Origin: Shimia_B sp039815465
GTDB taxonomy: Bacteria; Pseudomonadota; Alphaproteobacteria; Rhodobacterales; Rhodobacteraceae
Direction of reading: 5' to 3'
Assembly: GCA_039815465.1 (NCBI GenBank)
Contig: JBCBZG010000002.1
Location: forward strand, 62,001-126,000
DNA: 64,000 bases
Numbering within the stretch: the first letter of the stretch is position 1; the number at the start of each line of letters is the position of its first letter. Shown here piece after piece: positions 9,335 to 17,413 of the stretch. Made by a program: the position numbers and the translations under genes. The notes beneath the pieces are model-generated. The model made no database searches. It was not told the origin of the DNA and saw nothing but the letters and a program-made list of their open reading frames with translations.

Positions 9335-10686
9335 ACCCCTGGCTCAAAGACTGCCCCGACATCACGCAGAAATATCTGAGGGGGAACCGGCTCGACGAGG
9401 TGGAATGCGTCATTGCCGACCTGCCCGGCATCGCCCGCGGCAAGGCGCTGCCTGCGGCCAAGTTTGACCGGCAATCGCAGTTCTACCTGCCCAACTCCAT
9501 CTACTTCCAGACGATCACGGGGGACTGGGGCGAAGCCGCGGGGGAGGAAGGCTTTACCGAGCCCGACATGATCCTGCGGCCCGACTATTCGACCGCGACG
9601 GCGGCGCCTTGGACGGCGGACTGGACGGTCCAAGTCATCCACGATGCCGAGGATCGCGCGGGCAACCCGATCCCCTTTTCGCCGCGCAATGTGCTCAAAC
9701 GCGTCTGTGCGGCCTACCATGCCATGGGGCTCAAGCCCGTCGTCGCGCCGGAGATGGAGTTTTTCCTGGTCGCGCCCAACCTAGACCCCGCGCGCGCGAT
9801 CGAGCCCATGATGGGCCGCTCGGGCCGCCCGGCTGCTGCACGACAGGCGTACTCTATGTCGGCGGTCGATGAATACGGGCCGGTGATCGACGACATCTAC
9901 GATTTCGCGGAGCTCATGGGCCTCGAAATCGACGGGATCACGCAAGAAGGCGGGGCCGGTCAGGTGGAAATCAACCTGCGCCACGGCGATCCGGTCAAGC
10001 TCGCCGATGAGGTTTTCTTCTACAAACGCATGATCCGGGAGGCCGCGCTCAAGCATAACTGCTACGCGACGTTTATGGCCAAACCCATCGCGGGCGAGCC
10101 GGGCAGCGCGATGCACATCCACCACTCCTTTCTCGATGCGAGCGGCCAGAATGTGTTTTCCGGACCCCAGGGGGGGGAGACGGACGCGTTTTATAACTTC
10201 ATCGGTGGGCTTCAAACCCATCTGCCCAGCGTGATCGCCCTGCTCGCGCCCTATGTGAACAGCTACCGGCGCTACGTGAAAGACCACGCCGCGCCGATCA
10301 ACCTGGAATGGGCGCAGGACAACCGCACCGTGGGCATCCGCGTCCCGATTTCTGGGCCGGACGCACGGCGGGTCGAAAACCGGTTGGCGGGGATGGATTG
10401 CAATCCCTATCTCGGGATCGCGGCCTCGCTCGCCGCGGGGCTTTTGGGGCTGCGCACGGGCTGCCGCCCCGGCCGCCAGTTTCGGGGCGATGCCTATGAC
10501 GGCGACGGCGACATCCCACGGGACCTAGGCCGGGCGCTCGATCTCTTTGACGCCGCCGAAGACCTGCATGAGATCGTCGGTCCGGAGTTCGCGCGCGTTT
10601 ATTCCATCGTCAAACGGGCCGAATATGACGAGTTTCTGGAGGTCATCAGCCCCTGGGAGCGGGAGCATCTGCTGACGAATGTCTAG
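9331..10686 (+). CDS. Glutamine-synthetase family gamma-glutamyl ligase (second copy, PuuA-like)
   Basis: A 451-residue glutamine-synthetase-superfamily ligase, distinct from the copy at 7300. It has EMEFFLVAPN, a GGAGQVEINL strand, GEPGSAMHIHHSF for the HxH site and DNRTVGIRVPISG for nucleotide binding. Overall it resembles gamma-glutamylputrescine synthetase and ethanolamine-type relatives. Together with the PuuB-like oxidase at 11220 it points to gamma-glutamylated amine catabolism. The 3' end overlaps the small lipoprotein gene by eight bases. Confidence 0.87.
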   Translation: MNPWLKDCPDITQKYLRGNRLDEVECVIADLPGIARGKALPAAKFDRQSQFYLPNSIYFQTITGDWGEAAGEEGFTEPDMILRPDYSTATAAPWTADWTVQVIHDAEDRAGNPIPFSPRNVLKRVCAAYHAMGLKPVVAPEMEFFLVAPNLDPARAIEPMMGRSGRPAAARQAYSMSAVDEYGPVIDDIYDFAELMGLEIDGITQEGGAGQVEINLRHGDPVKLADEVFFYKRMIREAALKHNCYATFMAKPIAGEPGSAMHIHHSFLDASGQNVFSGPQGGETDAFYNFIGGLQTHLPSVIALLAPYVNSYRRYVKDHAAPINLEWAQDNRTVGIRVPISGPDARRVENRLAGMDCNPYLGIAASLAAGLLGLRTGCRPGRQFRGDAYDGDGDIPRDLGRALDLFDAAEDLHEIVGPEFARVYSIVKRAEYDEFLEVISPWEREHLLTNV

Positions 10687-11209
10687 GCTCAGGCCCATCC
10701 TAGCGTTCCTAGCGCTATCGGCCTGTGCCGCCCCGCCGCCACCGCCTGCGCCGGGCCCGGATGTGCGGGTGCTGAGCACGGCACAGCTATGGCAGACCCA
10801 CGCTCAGGTCGGTGCGCGCGACCTGAGATTGGTCGAGGCGGAGCTGGGGCGCCGCGGGCAGACGCGCAACGGCGCGCAGCATTTGGGGCAACGATCCTGG
10901 TCGCTTGTGAACTTCACGATTTACTCCCGACGACCCGCGCTGAGCCAGAACCGTCTGAATTGCAGCGCGTTCTCGTCTGCGGCGGCGGCGCAGCTGCATT
11001 TCCTCGCCGCCGGTGGCCCGGTCATTGATCCCCACGGGCTCGATGCCGATGGCGACGGGTTTGCCTGCGAATGGGGCACGCAGATTTTGCGCATCGCGGG
11101 ACGCAGCGCCGCGCAACCGGCGCGCACGTCTCGCACCTGCTACACCGGCCCGCGCGGGGGCACCTACACGATCACCGCGAGTGGCAGAAAGGACTACGGC
11201 GGATGTTGA
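10679..11209 (+). CDS. Probable lipoprotein with Excalibur-type calcium-binding motif
   Basis: A 176-residue exported protein. The N-terminus has a lipobox-like LSACAA at about residues 13-18 after a short hydrophobic stretch, then a proline-rich linker. The central DADGDGFACEW is the Excalibur-type DxDxDGxxCEx signature, and the C-terminus has PRGGTYTITASGRKDY with a terminal Cys. Six Cys in all would allow extracytoplasmic disulfides. It overlaps the ligase gene before it and precedes the oxidase by ten bases, so it is embedded in the amine operon with no obvious metabolic role. Confidence 0.75.
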   Translation: MSRLRPILAFLALSACAAPPPPPAPGPDVRVLSTAQLWQTHAQVGARDLRLVEAELGRRGQTRNGAQHLGQRSWSLVNFTIYSRRPALSQNRLNCSAFSSAAAAQLHFLAAGGPVIDPHGLDADGDGFACEWGTQILRIAGRSAAQPARTSRTCYTGPRGGTYTITASGRKDYGGC

Positions 11210-11219
11210 GCGCGGCGCC

Positions 11220-12512
11220 ATGAACCCGCTTTTTCGCAATGACCGCCCCGGGGAGTTCCCCCCATCGTGGTATGCGGCCACAACTGACCTGCCCCCACCG
11301 CGCCCGGCGCTTGCGGGTGTGGCCCAGGCCGACGTCGCGGTCCTGGGCGCAGGGTTCACCGGGCTCACCTGCGCGCTGGAGCTCGCGCGCAAGGGCTACA
11401 GCGTCGCCGTGGTGGAGGCGCATCGTGCCGGCTTTGGCGCCTCTGGCCGCAATGGCGGGCAGATCGGCAGCGGGTTCAATATGGACCAACGCGCGCTGGA
11501 GGCCGCCATGGGCAAGGGCCCGGCGCGCATGGCGTGGGACCTGTCCATGGAAGCCAAGTCCATGGTGAAAGACTTCTGCGCGGCACACGCGCCGGAGGCG
11601 CAGTGCAAACCCGGCGTCGCCCACGGCGCCTGGCGGGAGGCCGAGTATCGCGAGATCGTGGAGGATGCCGAGCACCTGCGCACCGCCTATGACTACGACG
11701 CAATCGACGTGCTCGACCCCACCGGTTTTCGGGAGCTCGTCCGCTCCCCCGTCTATACAGGTGGCGCGCTCGACACCGGTGCGGGGCACGTGCACCCGCT
11801 GCGCTATTGCGTGGCGCTGGCGCGTGCGGCTGAGGCAGCGGGCGTGACGATCTATGAAAACTCCCCCGTCACATCCGCCACCACGGGGGCGCTCGTCACC
11901 GCGCAGGGCCGGGTGGAGGCGGATCAGGTCGTGCTCTGTGGCAATGGCTACATGCCCCAGCTCAACGCCCGCTATGCCGCCCGCGTGTGCCCCATCAACA
12001 GCTTTATCGCCGCGACAGCGCCCCTCGCAGACCCCCGCGCGCTGATTTCGCAGGATGTGGCCGTGGCCGATGACCGGTTTGTGGTGAACTATTTCCGCAT
12101 GTCCCATGACGGGCGGCTGCTCTTTGGTGGGCGGGAGAACTACGGGATCGGCTTCCCGAAAGATATCACCACGCGGCTGAGGGAGCGGATGCTGCACCTA
12201 TTCCCACAGCTCCACGATACCAAGATCGACTATGTCTGGGGCGGGACGCTCGGGATCACCATGAAACGTGTCCCCATGGTCGAACGGCTGGAGCCCGGGC
12301 TTTGGGCCGCAGCCGGGTTTTCAGGCCATGGCGTTGCACTGACGGCCATCGCGGGCCGCTGCCTGGCAGAGGCCATCGCGGGAGAGATGGAGCGGTTCGA
12401 GACGCTCAGCGCGCTCCCCACCCCGCCCTTCCCCGGCGGTGCTGCGTTTCGCGCACCGCTCCTGACGTTGGCGATGACGTGGTACAGCCTGCGTGATAGG
12501 TTAGGCCTATGA
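11220..12512 (+). CDS. FAD-dependent amine oxidase (PuuB-like)
   Basis: A 430-residue D-amino-acid oxidase (DAO) family flavoenzyme. The Rossmann FAD motif VAVLGAGFTGLTCALELARKG is at about 40-60, followed by GASGRNGGQIGSGF, the signature of gamma-glutamylputrescine oxidoreductase-type enzymes. The C-terminal GFSGHGVALTAIAGR contributes to FAD binding. It should oxidise an N-substituted amine or gamma-glutamyl-amine to the aldehyde. The ATG at 11220 fits the family N-terminus, and the frame is also open further upstream. No aldehyde dehydrogenase (PuuC) follows, so the next step must be encoded elsewhere. Confidence 0.88.
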   Translation: MNPLFRNDRPGEFPPSWYAATTDLPPPRPALAGVAQADVAVLGAGFTGLTCALELARKGYSVAVVEAHRAGFGASGRNGGQIGSGFNMDQRALEAAMGKGPARMAWDLSMEAKSMVKDFCAAHAPEAQCKPGVAHGAWREAEYREIVEDAEHLRTAYDYDAIDVLDPTGFRELVRSPVYTGGALDTGAGHVHPLRYCVALARAAEAAGVTIYENSPVTSATTGALVTAQGRVEADQVVLCGNGYMPQLNARYAARVCPINSFIAATAPLADPRALISQDVAVADDRFVVNYFRMSHDGRLLFGGRENYGIGFPKDITTRLRERMLHLFPQLHDTKIDYVWGGTLGITMKRVPMVERLEPGLWAAAGFSGHGVALTAIAGRCLAEAIAGEMERFETLSALPTPPFPGGAAFRAPLLTLAMTWYSLRDRLGL

Positions 12513-12637
12513 GTGACCCGTTCCGCACCCCTGGCATCTGGGCCTGGTTCATGGCGCCGCCCGCGCGCTGATCCTCGCGCTAGCCTTTTCAGGACATATG
12601 CGCTGGCATCGGCCATGCGCAGAACAAGGATACTCAT

Positions 12638-14023
12638 ATGAAAGACGACACAGGCTCCTGGGCCCCAAACAGTTGGGAAGCCCGCGCCGACCGCCATAGC
12701 TTTTACGGGTTCACCGATCTGCCCACGATCCAAGACCGCGGGGCGATCGTGCTCACCGGGGGAACGGGCCCCTATGTGCATGACGTGCACGGGCGCAGCT
12801 ATCTTGATGCCAATTCCGGGCTTTGGAACATGGTGGCTGGGTTTGATCACCCCGGCCTGACCCAAGCGGCCCAAGACGCCTATGCTAAGTTCCCGGGCTA
12901 CCACGCCTTTTTTGGCCGCATGGCGGAAGAGACCGTGCAGCTCAGCGAGCGCTTGATCGAGGTGTCGCCCTTTGACGACGGCAAGGTGTTTTACACAAAC
13001 TCCGGGTCCGAGGCCAACGACACCATGGTCAAAATGCTCTGGTTCCTGGGCCGCGCAGAGGGCGCGCCGGAGCGGCGCAAGATCATCACGCGCAAGAACG
13101 CCTATCACGGCGTCACGGCGGTTTCGGCCTCCATGACGGCCAAGCCCTATAACGAGCTCTTTGGCCTGCCCTTGCCGGAATTCCTGCACCTGACCTGTCC
13201 GCATTACTGGCGCGAGGGGGCCGACGGCGAGAGCGAGGCCGAATTCACGCAGCGGCTGGCGCAGGAGCTCGAAGACCTGATCGCTCGCGAAGGGGCGGAC
13301 ACGATTGCGGGCTTTTTCGCGGAACCGGTGATGGGCGCAGGCGGCGTGATCCCTCCCTCCGCGGGGTATTTCCAAGCGATCCAACCCATCCTCCAGCGCC
13401 ACGGTATCCCGCTCATCTCCGATGAGGTCATCTGCGGGTTTGGCCGCACGGGGGAGGTCTGGGGCTGTCAAACCTATGGCTTCATGCCCGACGCCATCAT
13501 CAGCTCCAAATGTCTCACCGCCGGGTTCTTTCCCATGGGGGCGGTGGTGCTTGGCCCCGCGTTGACGGCCCGGTTGCAAGCGGCCTCTGAAGCGGTGGAG
13601 GAGTTTCCCCACGGCTTCACGGCGTCTGGCCACCCGGTAGGCGCGGCGATCGCGCTGAAAGCCATCGACATCATCTTGGAAGACGGGCTGATCGACCAAG
13701 CGCGCGCGCTCACGCCGCGGTTCGAGGCCGGGATGGTCGACATCATGGCGCGCCACGACAATATCGGCGAGGTCCGCGGTAAAGGGCTGATGGGCGCGTT
13801 AGAGGCCGTGCGCGACCGGGCGACCAAAGCGCCGTTCGAAGGGCATCTGAGCGTGAGCGAGCGGATCGCGAACGCCTGTACCGACCACGGGCTGATCTGC
13901 CGCCCGCTGGGGCAAGCCATCGTGCTGTGCCCGCCATTCATCATGACGGCAGGGCAGATGGACGAGATGTTTGAGAAGCTTGATGCGGCTCTAGGGCAGG
14001 TTTTCGCGGAGGTCGCGGCGTAG
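12638..14023 (+). CDS. Class III PLP aminotransferase (putrescine/omega-amino-acid type)
   Basis: A 461-residue class III pyridoxal-phosphate aminotransferase. It has VFYTNSGSEANDTMVKM for phosphate binding, AYHGVTAVSASMT, LISDEVICGFGRTG (PLP Asp) and the Schiff-base Lys in ISSKCLTAGFFPMG. The family includes putrescine-pyruvate, beta-alanine-pyruvate and taurine aminotransferases. With the PuuA/PuuB-like genes upstream it suggests parallel transamination and gamma-glutamylation of the imported amine. AAGGA lies at good spacing before the ATG. It follows PuuB after a 125-base gap and ends at a convergent junction with phaR. Confidence 0.9.
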   Translation: MKDDTGSWAPNSWEARADRHSFYGFTDLPTIQDRGAIVLTGGTGPYVHDVHGRSYLDANSGLWNMVAGFDHPGLTQAAQDAYAKFPGYHAFFGRMAEETVQLSERLIEVSPFDDGKVFYTNSGSEANDTMVKMLWFLGRAEGAPERRKIITRKNAYHGVTAVSASMTAKPYNELFGLPLPEFLHLTCPHYWREGADGESEAEFTQRLAQELEDLIAREGADTIAGFFAEPVMGAGGVIPPSAGYFQAIQPILQRHGIPLISDEVICGFGRTGEVWGCQTYGFMPDAIISSKCLTAGFFPMGAVVLGPALTARLQAASEAVEEFPHGFTASGHPVGAAIALKAIDIILEDGLIDQARALTPRFEAGMVDIMARHDNIGEVRGKGLMGALEAVRDRATKAPFEGHLSVSERIANACTDHGLICRPLGQAIVLCPPFIMTAGQMDEMFEKLDAALGQVFAEVAA

Positions 14024-14112
14024 CCCCAGAGTGCTTGCCCGACGGCACCGTCGGGCCGCGCCGTTCCGCGGGGCGGCCCGAACGCCACCCGGCGGAACGG
14101 CGCTTTAGCTCG
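14021..14112 (-). repeat. Convergent-junction structured repeat, copy 1
   Basis: Copy of the approximately 95-bp element described in the findings. It contains the hairpin GCCCGACGG CA CCGTCGGGC and the outer stem GCCGTTCCG / CGGAACGGC. The inner GC hairpin is shortened relative to the other copies. It lies between the aminotransferase stop and the phaR terminator and is in the opposite orientation to copies 2 and 4. Confidence 0.85.
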
Positions 14113-14137
14113 ATACGGCAGAATGCGAGCTCCAAAC

Positions 14138-14169
14138 AAAAAAAGGCGGCCGTGTTCCCGGCCGCCTTT
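14138..14169 (-). terminator. Rho-independent terminator of phaR
   Basis: The stem GGCGGCC / GGCCGCC (14145-14166) is followed, reading the minus strand, by seven Ts (14138-14144). It lies about 20 bases after the phaR stop. A short T-run on the other side may let it serve the plus-strand transcript as well. Confidence 0.8.
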
Positions 14170-14187
14170 CGCAACGCTGTCTATAGA

Positions 14188-14727
14188 TCAGAGCTTCGAC
14201 AGCTTTGACTGCAGCTCCGCGAGCTGCTTTTTGATCTCGTCGAGGTCTTCACCCTCTTCAGGCTTTTCCTGGGTCGGCGCGGACCAGTTGCCCATGCCGC
14301 CTGTCATCGCCTTCAGAAACGCCTCCTGCTGGGCTTTCATCGCCTCAAACCCCGGCATCGTCGCCATCGGGTTGATGGTGCCCATCTGGTTCATCATCTT
14401 GGACTGGCTGTCGCGCAGCATCTCAAAACTCGCGGCCAAAAACTGCGGCACAACGGAGCTTGCCTGCGTCGTATAAGACCGCACAAGATCGGTGAGCACG
14501 GTGACAGGCAGCACATTTTCGCCCTTGCTCTCGTGATCCGCGATAATCTGGAGAAGGTATTGCCGTGTCAGGTCATCGCCGGATTTCAAATCCACGATCT
14601 GGACCTCGCGCCCATCCCGGATGAAGGCGGCGATGTCTTCGAGCGTGACGTAGTCGCTCGTTTCGGTGTTATAGAGCCTGCGGCTGGCGTAGCGCTTGAT
14701 CAGCAGTGGCGCATCGGTCGTAGTCAT
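14188..14727 (-). CDS. phaR: Polyhydroxyalkanoate synthesis repressor PhaR
   Basis: A DNA- and PHA-binding repressor that senses polymer and controls phasin expression. The 179-residue protein starts with the PHB/PHA accumulation regulator domain: IKRYASRRLYNTETSDYVTLEDIA followed by DLKSGDDLTRQYLLQII. A Met/Gln-rich middle and a C-terminal coiled coil (EEGEDLDEIKKQLAELQSKL) complete it. The ATG at 14727 is preferred because the conserved domain starts just after it. It lies downstream of the phasin gene, from which a strong terminator separates it. Its likely operators are before the phasin gene. Confidence 0.95.
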   Translation of the reverse strand: MTTTDAPLLIKRYASRRLYNTETSDYVTLEDIAAFIRDGREVQIVDLKSGDDLTRQYLLQIIADHESKGENVLPVTVLTDLVRSYTTQASSVVPQFLAASFEMLRDSQSKMMNQMGTINPMATMPGFEAMKAQQEAFLKAMTGGMGNWSAPTQEKPEEGEDLDEIKKQLAELQSKLSKL

Positions 14728-14792
14728 TGCGCGCATTCCTCCCACGCTGCAGCGGTGAAACACGCTACCGCGCCCCTGCAGAAAATCCAATG

Positions 14793-14821
14793 AAAAAAAG
14801 GGCGGGCTAAAAAGCCCGCCC
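14793..14821 (-). terminator. Rho-independent terminator after the phasin gene
   Basis: GGGCGGGCT / AGCCCGCCC (14800-14821) is a perfect nine-pair stem with a four-base loop, followed on the minus strand by seven Ts. It lies about 50 bases after the phasin stop, so phaR probably has its own promoter. Confidence 0.92.
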
Positions 14822-14869
14822 AGTGTTCACACCGCAAAATGGGAGGAGGTGCGGCGTGTTCAGGAAGTC

Positions 14870-15313
14870 TTACTTCGCAGTGGCTTTCTTCGCGGCCGAA
14901 GTCACCTCGTCGGTGGCTTTCTTGACGGCTGCGGTTGCCTCTTCGGTCATGTCTTTGCCAGCGGCGAGCATCAGCTCAACCGTGTCCATCTGAACCTTCT
15001 TTGCCACTTCGGCGAAGGCGGACATGTGCTCTGCAGCGGTTTCCGCCGAGAAGGATGCGAAATCCGTCATTGCTTTGGTGTAATCAGCAACTTCGGTCTT
15101 TGCTTTGGTCACGTCGGACACTTTGCCCAGCGTGGCTTTTGTCCATTTTGCGGAGATCTCGGTCGACTTTTCAGCTGCGTCGAGAGCAACGGCGCTCATC
15201 TTTTCGGACAGCGAAGCGGAGGACTTGAACGCGTCTTCCATGGCTTTCGTGTCGACAGGGAATGCGCCCATCATGTCTTTGAACATTGCGGAGAAATCTT
15301 GGGTCTTTGCCAT
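14870..15313 (-). CDS. phaP: Phasin (PHA granule-associated protein)
   Basis: A 147-residue, Ala/Lys/Glu-rich helical phasin that coats intracellular PHA granules. It starts AKTQDFSAMFKDMMGAFPVDTKA, then long amphipathic helices (MSAVALDAAEKSTEISAKW) and a Lys/Ala-rich tail (VKKATDEV, KKATAK) of the type that can interact with nucleic acid or granule surface. Two PhaR-type operators lie 70-108 bases before the start, and a strong terminator follows. It is probably monocistronic and highly expressed when polymer sequesters PhaR. Confidence 0.9.
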   Translation of the reverse strand: MAKTQDFSAMFKDMMGAFPVDTKAMEDAFKSSASLSEKMSAVALDAAEKSTEISAKWTKATLGKVSDVTKAKTEVADYTKAMTDFASFSAETAAEHMSAFAEVAKKVQMDTVELMLAAGKDMTEEATAAVKKATDEVTSAAKKATAK

Positions 15314-15382
15314 CGGTCAGGTTCCTTGCGGGGATATGTCCGGGCCAGTCCCGGTCTGCTGCGTCTGCATCCTAGTTAGACG

Positions 15383-15393
15383 CTGCATCGCAG
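15383..15393. promoter_or_regulatory. PhaR-type operator 1 (CTGCN3GCAG)
   Basis: CTGCATCGCAG matches exactly the CTGC-N3-GCAG palindrome reported as the PhaR site in Rhodobacter-type bacteria. It lies 70 bases upstream of the phasin ATG. A second site follows at 15411. Confidence 0.78.
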
Positions 15394-15410
15394 CATTGCA
15401 AGAGTTTTTT

Positions 15411-15421
15411 CTGCACCGCAG
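15411..15421. promoter_or_regulatory. PhaR-type operator 2 (CTGCN3GCAG)
   Basis: CTGCACCGCAG is a second exact match, 28 bases centre to centre from the first. It lies in the phasin-phaC gap and is flanked by T- and A-runs. Two sites spaced nearly three helical turns apart would allow cooperative binding by a PhaR tetramer. Confidence 0.78.
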
Positions 15422-15436
15422 CAAAAAATTCCCACT

Positions 15437-17218
15437 CTACTTCGACGTCACGTAGCCCCCTGGTGCGGCAGGCAGCGACTTGCCTTTTGCGCCGCCTGGC
15501 ACGCGCGCTTTGACCGTCCCGTCCCCGCGTTCGCGCAGCCACGCATCCCAGCGCGGCCACCAAGAGCCTTCCTCAAAGCTCGCCGTTTCCAGCCAGGGGT
15601 CCGCGGCGCGCGCGAGGTCGGGGTTCACGTAGTGGCCGTATTTCTTTTTCGACGGTGGGTTCACGATGCCCGCGATGTGCCCGGATTCCGACAGGATGAA
15701 CGTCTTGTCCGCGCTGCTCATCTTTTGAATGCCGTAATAGGAGCTTTTCCACGCCGCGATGTGATCGGTTTCGCAGGCAATGGCGCAAAGCGGCACGTCG
15801 ACCTCTTGCAGGTACAGCGTGTCGTCGCCCAGCTGAAACCCGCCATTGGCAAAGAGGTCGCTTTGGCAGAGCCCGCGCAGGTATTCCACGGCCATCTTGC
15901 CCGGCAGGTTGGTGGAATCGCCGTTCCAATAGAGCAGGTCAAAGGCTGGCGGCGCTTCCCCCATCATGTAGCTCTTGATGGCGGGGCCATAGATCAAGTC
16001 GTTGGAGCGCAGGTAGCTGAACGTGCGCGCCATATAGATGGATTCGAGCAGCCCCGTGCGCTCACACTCCGCCTCGATCCCGTTGATGAAGTCGTTGTTG
16101 AGAAAGACACCGACCTCCCCCTGGTCGCTGAAATCGGTGAGGGTGGTAAAGAAGGTGGCGCAGTTGATGTCATCGGTCTGTCCGCGCTTGGCCCGCCGTG
16201 CGAGTGTCAGTGCAAGCGTCGTGCCAGCGATGCAGTAGCCCACGACATTGACCTTTTTGACCTTGGCGGCCTTTTTCACCTGCGCAATTGCGGTCTCGTA
16301 GCCGTCTTCGACGTAGTCGAGCATGCCGACATCGGCATAGCTTTCGTCGGGATTGACCCAGCTCACCACGAACACGGTGTGGCCCTGATCGACGAGCCAC
16401 TTGATCAGCGAATTCCGCGGCTTGAGATCGAGGATGTAGAACTTGTTGATCCACGGCGGGAAGATCACGATGGGGGTCTTTTGAACCTCTTCCGTCGTGG
16501 GGGCATATTGGATCAGCTCAAAAAGGCGGTTCTGAAACACCACCCGCCCGGGCGTCGTAGCAAGGTTTTCACCCACAACGAACGCGTCCTTGTCAGCCAG
16601 CGTCACCACCAGGTCGCCGTGGTTGGCTTCGATATCGGCGACCAGGTTTTCGAGCCCACGCACCAAGCTTTCGCCCTCTGTTTGGACCGCGCGTTCGAGC
16701 GCCTCGGGGTTGGTGGCCAGAAAGTTCGAGGGGCTGAACATATCGATGATCTGGCGGCTGAAATACTCCACGCGCCGCTTTTCGCCGGGTTCGAGATGCT
16801 CAATGTCTTGGATGGCGTGGCCCACGGCCTCCGCATTCATGAGGTATTGCTGCTTGAGAAAGTTGAAATAGGGATGGGTGTCCCAAAGCGGGTTCTGAAA
16901 GCGGCGGTCAAAGGGGCTGTTGTCGTCCGGCGCCTGCACTTTGCCCTGGGCCAGCGCCTTTTGCGCGTCGATGTAGTGGCGCACCGATTTGGTCCAAAAG
17001 CCGACCTGATGTTCCATGATCTTCGCCGGGTTGGAGATCATTTCAGCCATGTAGGCCGACGCCGCGCGCACGAAAAGGTCCTGAGAGGGGCCTTGCAGCG
17101 CCGTGGGCGTGGGTTCCTTTTTCTCGGACAACGCGGCCAAAAGGCGCCGGGTCAACTGATCGACACGCTCCAGATTTGCCGTGAGAGTTTCAGACAATTT
17201 GTTGGCGTCTTCAGTCAT
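15437..17218 (-). CDS. phaC: Class I poly(R)-hydroxyalkanoate synthase
   Basis: Polymerises 3-hydroxyacyl-CoA to PHA on the granule surface. Its 593 residues are typical of class I. The lipase-like box VVGYCIAG places the nucleophile at Cys329, with Asp485 (ACETDHIAAW) and His514 (SESGHIAG) completing the triad, and PWINKFYILDL is conserved. The N-terminal region (1-100) is the variable synthase N-domain. It is divergent from phaZ with a 195-base shared upstream region. It is read toward the phasin gene, but the operator-bearing gap suggests the phasin is separately controlled. Confidence 0.96.
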   Translation of the reverse strand: MTEDANKLSETLTANLERVDQLTRRLLAALSEKKEPTPTALQGPSQDLFVRAASAYMAEMISNPAKIMEHQVGFWTKSVRHYIDAQKALAQGKVQAPDDNSPFDRRFQNPLWDTHPYFNFLKQQYLMNAEAVGHAIQDIEHLEPGEKRRVEYFSRQIIDMFSPSNFLATNPEALERAVQTEGESLVRGLENLVADIEANHGDLVVTLADKDAFVVGENLATTPGRVVFQNRLFELIQYAPTTEEVQKTPIVIFPPWINKFYILDLKPRNSLIKWLVDQGHTVFVVSWVNPDESYADVGMLDYVEDGYETAIAQVKKAAKVKKVNVVGYCIAGTTLALTLARRAKRGQTDDINCATFFTTLTDFSDQGEVGVFLNNDFINGIEAECERTGLLESIYMARTFSYLRSNDLIYGPAIKSYMMGEAPPAFDLLYWNGDSTNLPGKMAVEYLRGLCQSDLFANGGFQLGDDTLYLQEVDVPLCAIACETDHIAAWKSSYYGIQKMSSADKTFILSESGHIAGIVNPPSKKKYGHYVNPDLARAADPWLETASFEEGSWWPRWDAWLRERGDGTVKARVPGGAKGKSLPAAPGGYVTSK

Positions 17219-17413
17219 CTTATTGCTTTCTCAACCGTGTCGCTCTAGACTTTGCACTTGCAGCATATACGACCGTACACCCCTTTTAGTCGATGGGGGT
17301 GAATACGGCCAGTGGTCTGACCTAACGCCGCAGGACGGTCGAGCAGGCAGGTCTAAGTAACGTCCGAAGCAGCGGGACACCTGGGAGCGGCCGTTTAACG
17401 AGGGGGGCCCAAC
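17219..17413. promoter_or_regulatory. Divergent phaC/phaZ upstream region
   Basis: This 195-base region separates the divergent synthase and depolymerase genes and must hold both promoters. A plus-strand TTGCTT-N17-TAGACT pair begins near 17223. TTGCACTTGCAGCA (about 17254) resembles a degenerate PhaR half-site pair. AGCGGCC and GAGGGGGG lie near the phaZ start. No strong hairpin or exact CTGCN3GCAG match is seen here. Confidence 0.4.

Noticed and set aside
12509..12571. A 20-codon ORF overlapping the PuuB-like stop by four bases
   Set aside because: Short, no ribosome site of its own, no recognisable motif. It could be a coupled small protein, but the overlap alone is weak evidence in a GC-rich genome.
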